Positions 60,787-64,000 of a stretch of DNA of 64,000 nucleotides are shown piece after piece. The position numbers and the translations under genes were made by a program. Origin of the DNA: Bacteroidota bacterium. Lineage in GTDB: Bacteria; Bacteroidota; Bacteroidia; Bacteroidales; JAGNHN01. The stretch is from assembly GCA_022710185.1 (NCBI GenBank), contig JAKLHK010000001.1:246743-310742 (forward strand), written 5' to 3'. Under the pieces are notes generated by a model. That model saw nothing but the letters and a program-made list of their open reading frames with translations, was not told the origin of the DNA and did not search any database. Positions within the stretch are counted from its first letter, which is position 1, and each line of letters starts with the position of its first letter.

Positions 60787-61525
60787 GGGGGTTCTTTTCT
60801 TTGGCTGCGGCCACCAGGCGGGGCAGCAGTGCAGGTTGGGTTTCGAGTACCGTACCTACGACTATGAGGTCTGCTCCCGCCCTGGCCACCTCCCCCACCT
60901 GTCGGGCTTCTCTCAGTCCCCCACCCACGACCACCGGCACCTCCACCGCTGCACGCACCGCGCCGATGACCCCGGCACGCACCGGCTCTTCCGCTCCACT
61001 CCCCGCTTCCAGGTACATCATCTTCAGGCCCAGCATCTCCCCCGCCATGGCAGTGCAGGCTGCAAGCTCAGGCTTGTCCTGAGGTAGGGGGAGTGTGGCG
61101 CTCAGGTAGTGCACGGCGGTAAGCCGTCCCCCTCCTATCAGCATATATCCTGTGGGGATCACTTCCAGCCCGCTCCTCCGGATGGAGGGAGCCGCATTCA
61201 CCTGACGGTCGATCAGGAAGTCGGCATTACGCCCTGAAATGAGGGAAAGCAGCAGCAGGGCATCGGCATGGGGATGGACCTGCATGGTCTGTCCGGGGAA
61301 CAAAACCACGGGAGCATTGGTGTTGTTGCGTACCAGGCGTAGCACCGCCTCCAGACGGTCGCTCATCATCAGGCTGCCGCCAACCAGGAAAAGGTCGACG
61401 CCCGTGCGTTCCCCTGCTTTCACCAGGCTCACGACGCTGCGCGCATCTCCCTTGTCGGGGTCGATGAGCACGGCAAACAGGGTTTCTCCCGCGGCTTGCT
61501 TCTGCCTGATGAAGTCGTACGTCAT
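60776..61525 (-). CDS. Geranylgeranylglyceryl/heptaprenylglyceryl phosphate synthase
   Basis: 249 residues from the ATG at 61525; the ATG at 61537 is also possible, but the promoter's -7 lies only 8 bases above it, leaving almost no leader. TIM-barrel motifs: FAVLIDPDKGDARSV near the start, LFLVGGSLMMSDRLE, FPGQTMQVHPHADALLLLSL, YMLIGGGRLTAVHYLSAT, MMYLEAGSGAEEPV and VVVGGGLREARQVGEVARAGADLIVVGTVLE. Makes ether-linked prenylglyceryl phosphate; in Bacteroidota the product's role is unsettled. Co-transcribed with the ABC gene. Confidence 0.92.
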   Translation of the reverse strand: MTYDFIRQKQAAGETLFAVLIDPDKGDARSVVSLVKAGERTGVDLFLVGGSLMMSDRLEAVLRLVRNNTNAPVVLFPGQTMQVHPHADALLLLSLISGRNADFLIDRQVNAAPSIRRSGLEVIPTGYMLIGGGRLTAVHYLSATLPLPQDKPELAACTAMAGEMLGLKMMYLEAGSGAEEPVRAGVIGAVRAAVEVPVVVGGGLREARQVGEVARAGADLIVVGTVLETQPALLPRLVAAAKEKNPHAR

Positions 61526-61545
61526 CGTAGTGGACATGTAAAAAG

Positions 61546-61553
61546 CAAAGGTA
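61546..61553 (-). promoter_or_regulatory. -7 promoter element of the GGGP synthase/ABC operon
   Basis: Reads TACCTTTG on the minus strand, an exact match, 8 bases above the ATG at 61537 and 20 above the ATG at 61525. Confidence 0.6.
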
Positions 61554-61624
61554 GTCAGTATCCTTTCCCCGGCCTCCGGTAGGGATGCCGATCTAACCTA
61601 CCCTCTGCCGTACTGGTCATATCT

Positions 61625-62257
61625 TCATAAAGTATGCACCATCACATAGTCGCCCAGCTTTTCCCAGGCCAGGGGGTGTTCACCGGTATGTATCCCCCGC
61701 ATGACCTGACCCCGGAGTTTTCCCTGGGCGCGGGCTGCGAGACCCTGCACGATGAGGTCGCGGTTGAAGTGCAGTCCGCGTTTGCCATCCATTTTATACA
61801 GCGCTTCCTTGGCACTCCAGAGGAGGGTGAGCACTTCGTCGCTGCGGTCCCCGGAGATCTCGAGGCATTCGCTGAGGGCCACGAACTTATCGGTGAGTGG
61901 CAGCAGTCGTGGGGATACCTTTTCGATGTCGATGCCCACGGGCTGCAAGGGATGGTAGATGGCCGCGGCCATTTCGCAGGAATGGGATACTGAGATATGG
62001 CCGGGATATCCGTGGAGATAAGGCTTGCGGTGTTCGTCGTAGGAGATGGAAAAGCGGGCCGGTTTCAGCAGGGCGGAGAGGACCATGCGGTAGGCCAGGC
62101 GTTGCTCGCGCTTGTCGCGGCTGCGGAGCAGGGAGAGTTCCTGCGATTCTTCAGCGTTCATGTGGACCTGCTGCAGGAACCAGGGCTCGGGTTCCCTGAT
62201 CTGCCAGACCCCCAGCCGGAGGCCGTTATCCAGTTCTCTCGAAAGCAGCAATGGCAT
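61625..62257 (-). CDS. 4'-phosphopantetheinyl transferase superfamily protein
   Basis: 210 residues from the ATG at 62257; a TTG at 62278 would start inside TATCTTCG, a near -7 element. Sfp-type motifs: ISYDEHRKPYLHGYPGHISVSHSCEMAA, VGIDIEKVSPRLLPL (Mg-binding D-x-E) and LLWSAKEALYKMDG (WxxKEA). Transfers phosphopantetheine to carrier proteins. Carrier not identified in the window. Confidence 0.9.
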   Translation of the reverse strand: MPLLLSRELDNGLRLGVWQIREPEPWFLQQVHMNAEESQELSLLRSRDKREQRLAYRMVLSALLKPARFSISYDEHRKPYLHGYPGHISVSHSCEMAAAIYHPLQPVGIDIEKVSPRLLPLTDKFVALSECLEISGDRSDEVLTLLWSAKEALYKMDGKRGLHFNRDLIVQGLAARAQGKLRGQVMRGIHTGEHPLAWEKLGDYVMVHTL

Positions 62258-62308
62258 AGTCCTTCGAAGATAGGACAATATCCTGTGCGGGGAAGGGATG
62301 GGGAGATC

Positions 62309-62450
62309 TCTATGTTCTGTGTTCTATGTTCTGTGTTCTATGTTCTATGTTCTATGTTCTATGAGCTGCTTTTCTCGCTTTCCCCGCTTCTTCTCTTCCT
62401 CATCCTCCTTCTGAAATCTTAGATCATTAATCGATATTCGATATTCCTCC
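62309..62450. repeat. Intergenic word-repeat cluster (copy F)
   Basis: Spacer upstream of ahcY. 62311-62361 is a run of CTATGTTCTGTGTT-type 9- to 10-mers. CTTTTCTCGCTTTCCCCGC follows at about 62369-62388. The inverse of GAATATCGAATATCGATT with AATGATC and AGATTTCAG lies at 62411-62447, matching copy A almost base for base. No gene. Confidence 0.8.
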
Positions 62451-62497
62451 ATTCCACCCCAGCCGCCCCGCTCCGCCTCCCTTTCCGGGGGATTTCG

Positions 62498-62505
62498 TAC
62501 CTTTG
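62498..62505 (+). promoter_or_regulatory. -7 promoter element of ahcY
   Basis: TACCTTTG, exact match, 22 bases before the ATG at 62528; it rules against the in-frame TTG at 62519 as the start. Confidence 0.7.
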
Positions 62506-62527
62506 CCGACCGAAATATTTGATTCTG

Positions 62528-64000
<1,473 letters not shown>

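Noticed and set aside
62279..62527. SAH or SAM riboswitch upstream of ahcY
   Set aside because: The promoter lies only 22 bases from the start, leaving no room for an aptamer, and the upstream sequence is repeat words.

Overview
The window reads as a chromosomal segment of a Bacteroidota bacterium, probably close to Bacteroidales, with a GC-rich core genome. Three things support this. Many genes and both tRNAs are preceded by the Bacteroidota -7 promoter element TAnnTTTG. A small secreted protein ends in a type IX secretion (T9SS) sorting domain. The gene set is also typical: the Na+-pumping methylmalonyl-CoA decarboxylase operon, long-form signal peptidase I, MetG with a C-terminal tRNA-binding domain, GGGP synthase, and ECF sigma factors paired with membrane partners.

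Layout. 1-13 kb is core housekeeping, mostly on the minus strand: ferredoxin fragment, histidine kinase, PPK2, signal peptidase, an rluB-AsmA-sigma-membrane protein cluster, then USP, YraN and LD-carboxypeptidase. metG (13.0-15.1 kb) is followed by a genomic island at about 15.14-30.87 kb, integrated into the 3' end of tRNA-Arg(CCU). It is bounded by 53-bp identical direct repeats and has a tyrosine recombinase at its left end. The island is visibly AT-richer. It carries two membrane glycosyltransferases (one apparently internally deleted), a possible IS66 relic, a 2085-residue RHS/YD-repeat protein ending in an M23 peptidase domain, a lipoprotein gene directly after it, a short T9SS-tagged protein directly before it, and an uncharacterised right-end module (407-aa protein, excisionase-like HTH, three small or unknown proteins).

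31-49 kb returns to core genes: rnr, an SDR, a VTT-like membrane protein, a MORN-repeat protein with nadA, rpiB-lutB, a sigma/anti-sigma/fructosamine kinase cluster, thpR, tRNA-Ala(GGC), mtgA, a ferredoxin reductase, rlmN, and a sigma with a TonB-fused anti-sigma. 49-64 kb holds a VIT/VWA/TonB protein divergent from that sigma operon, a CNNM/CBS protein, the mce-mmdA-gamma-BCCP-beta operon, udk, aat, a GGGP synthase/ABC ATPase pair, a phosphopantetheinyl transferase and ahcY.

Functional threads are methylmalonyl-CoA decarboxylation coupled to Na+ export, three separate ECF-sigma/partner units with TonB-domain proteins, and a likely toxin/immunity-type cargo in the tRNA island. A family of short words (GAATATCGAATATCGATT, CTATGTTCTGTG, CGCTTCTCGCTTT, AACAAGGAAC) recurs in intergenic spaces across the window, including once inside the island. 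Positions of domains are estimates from reading the translations; no database search was possible.
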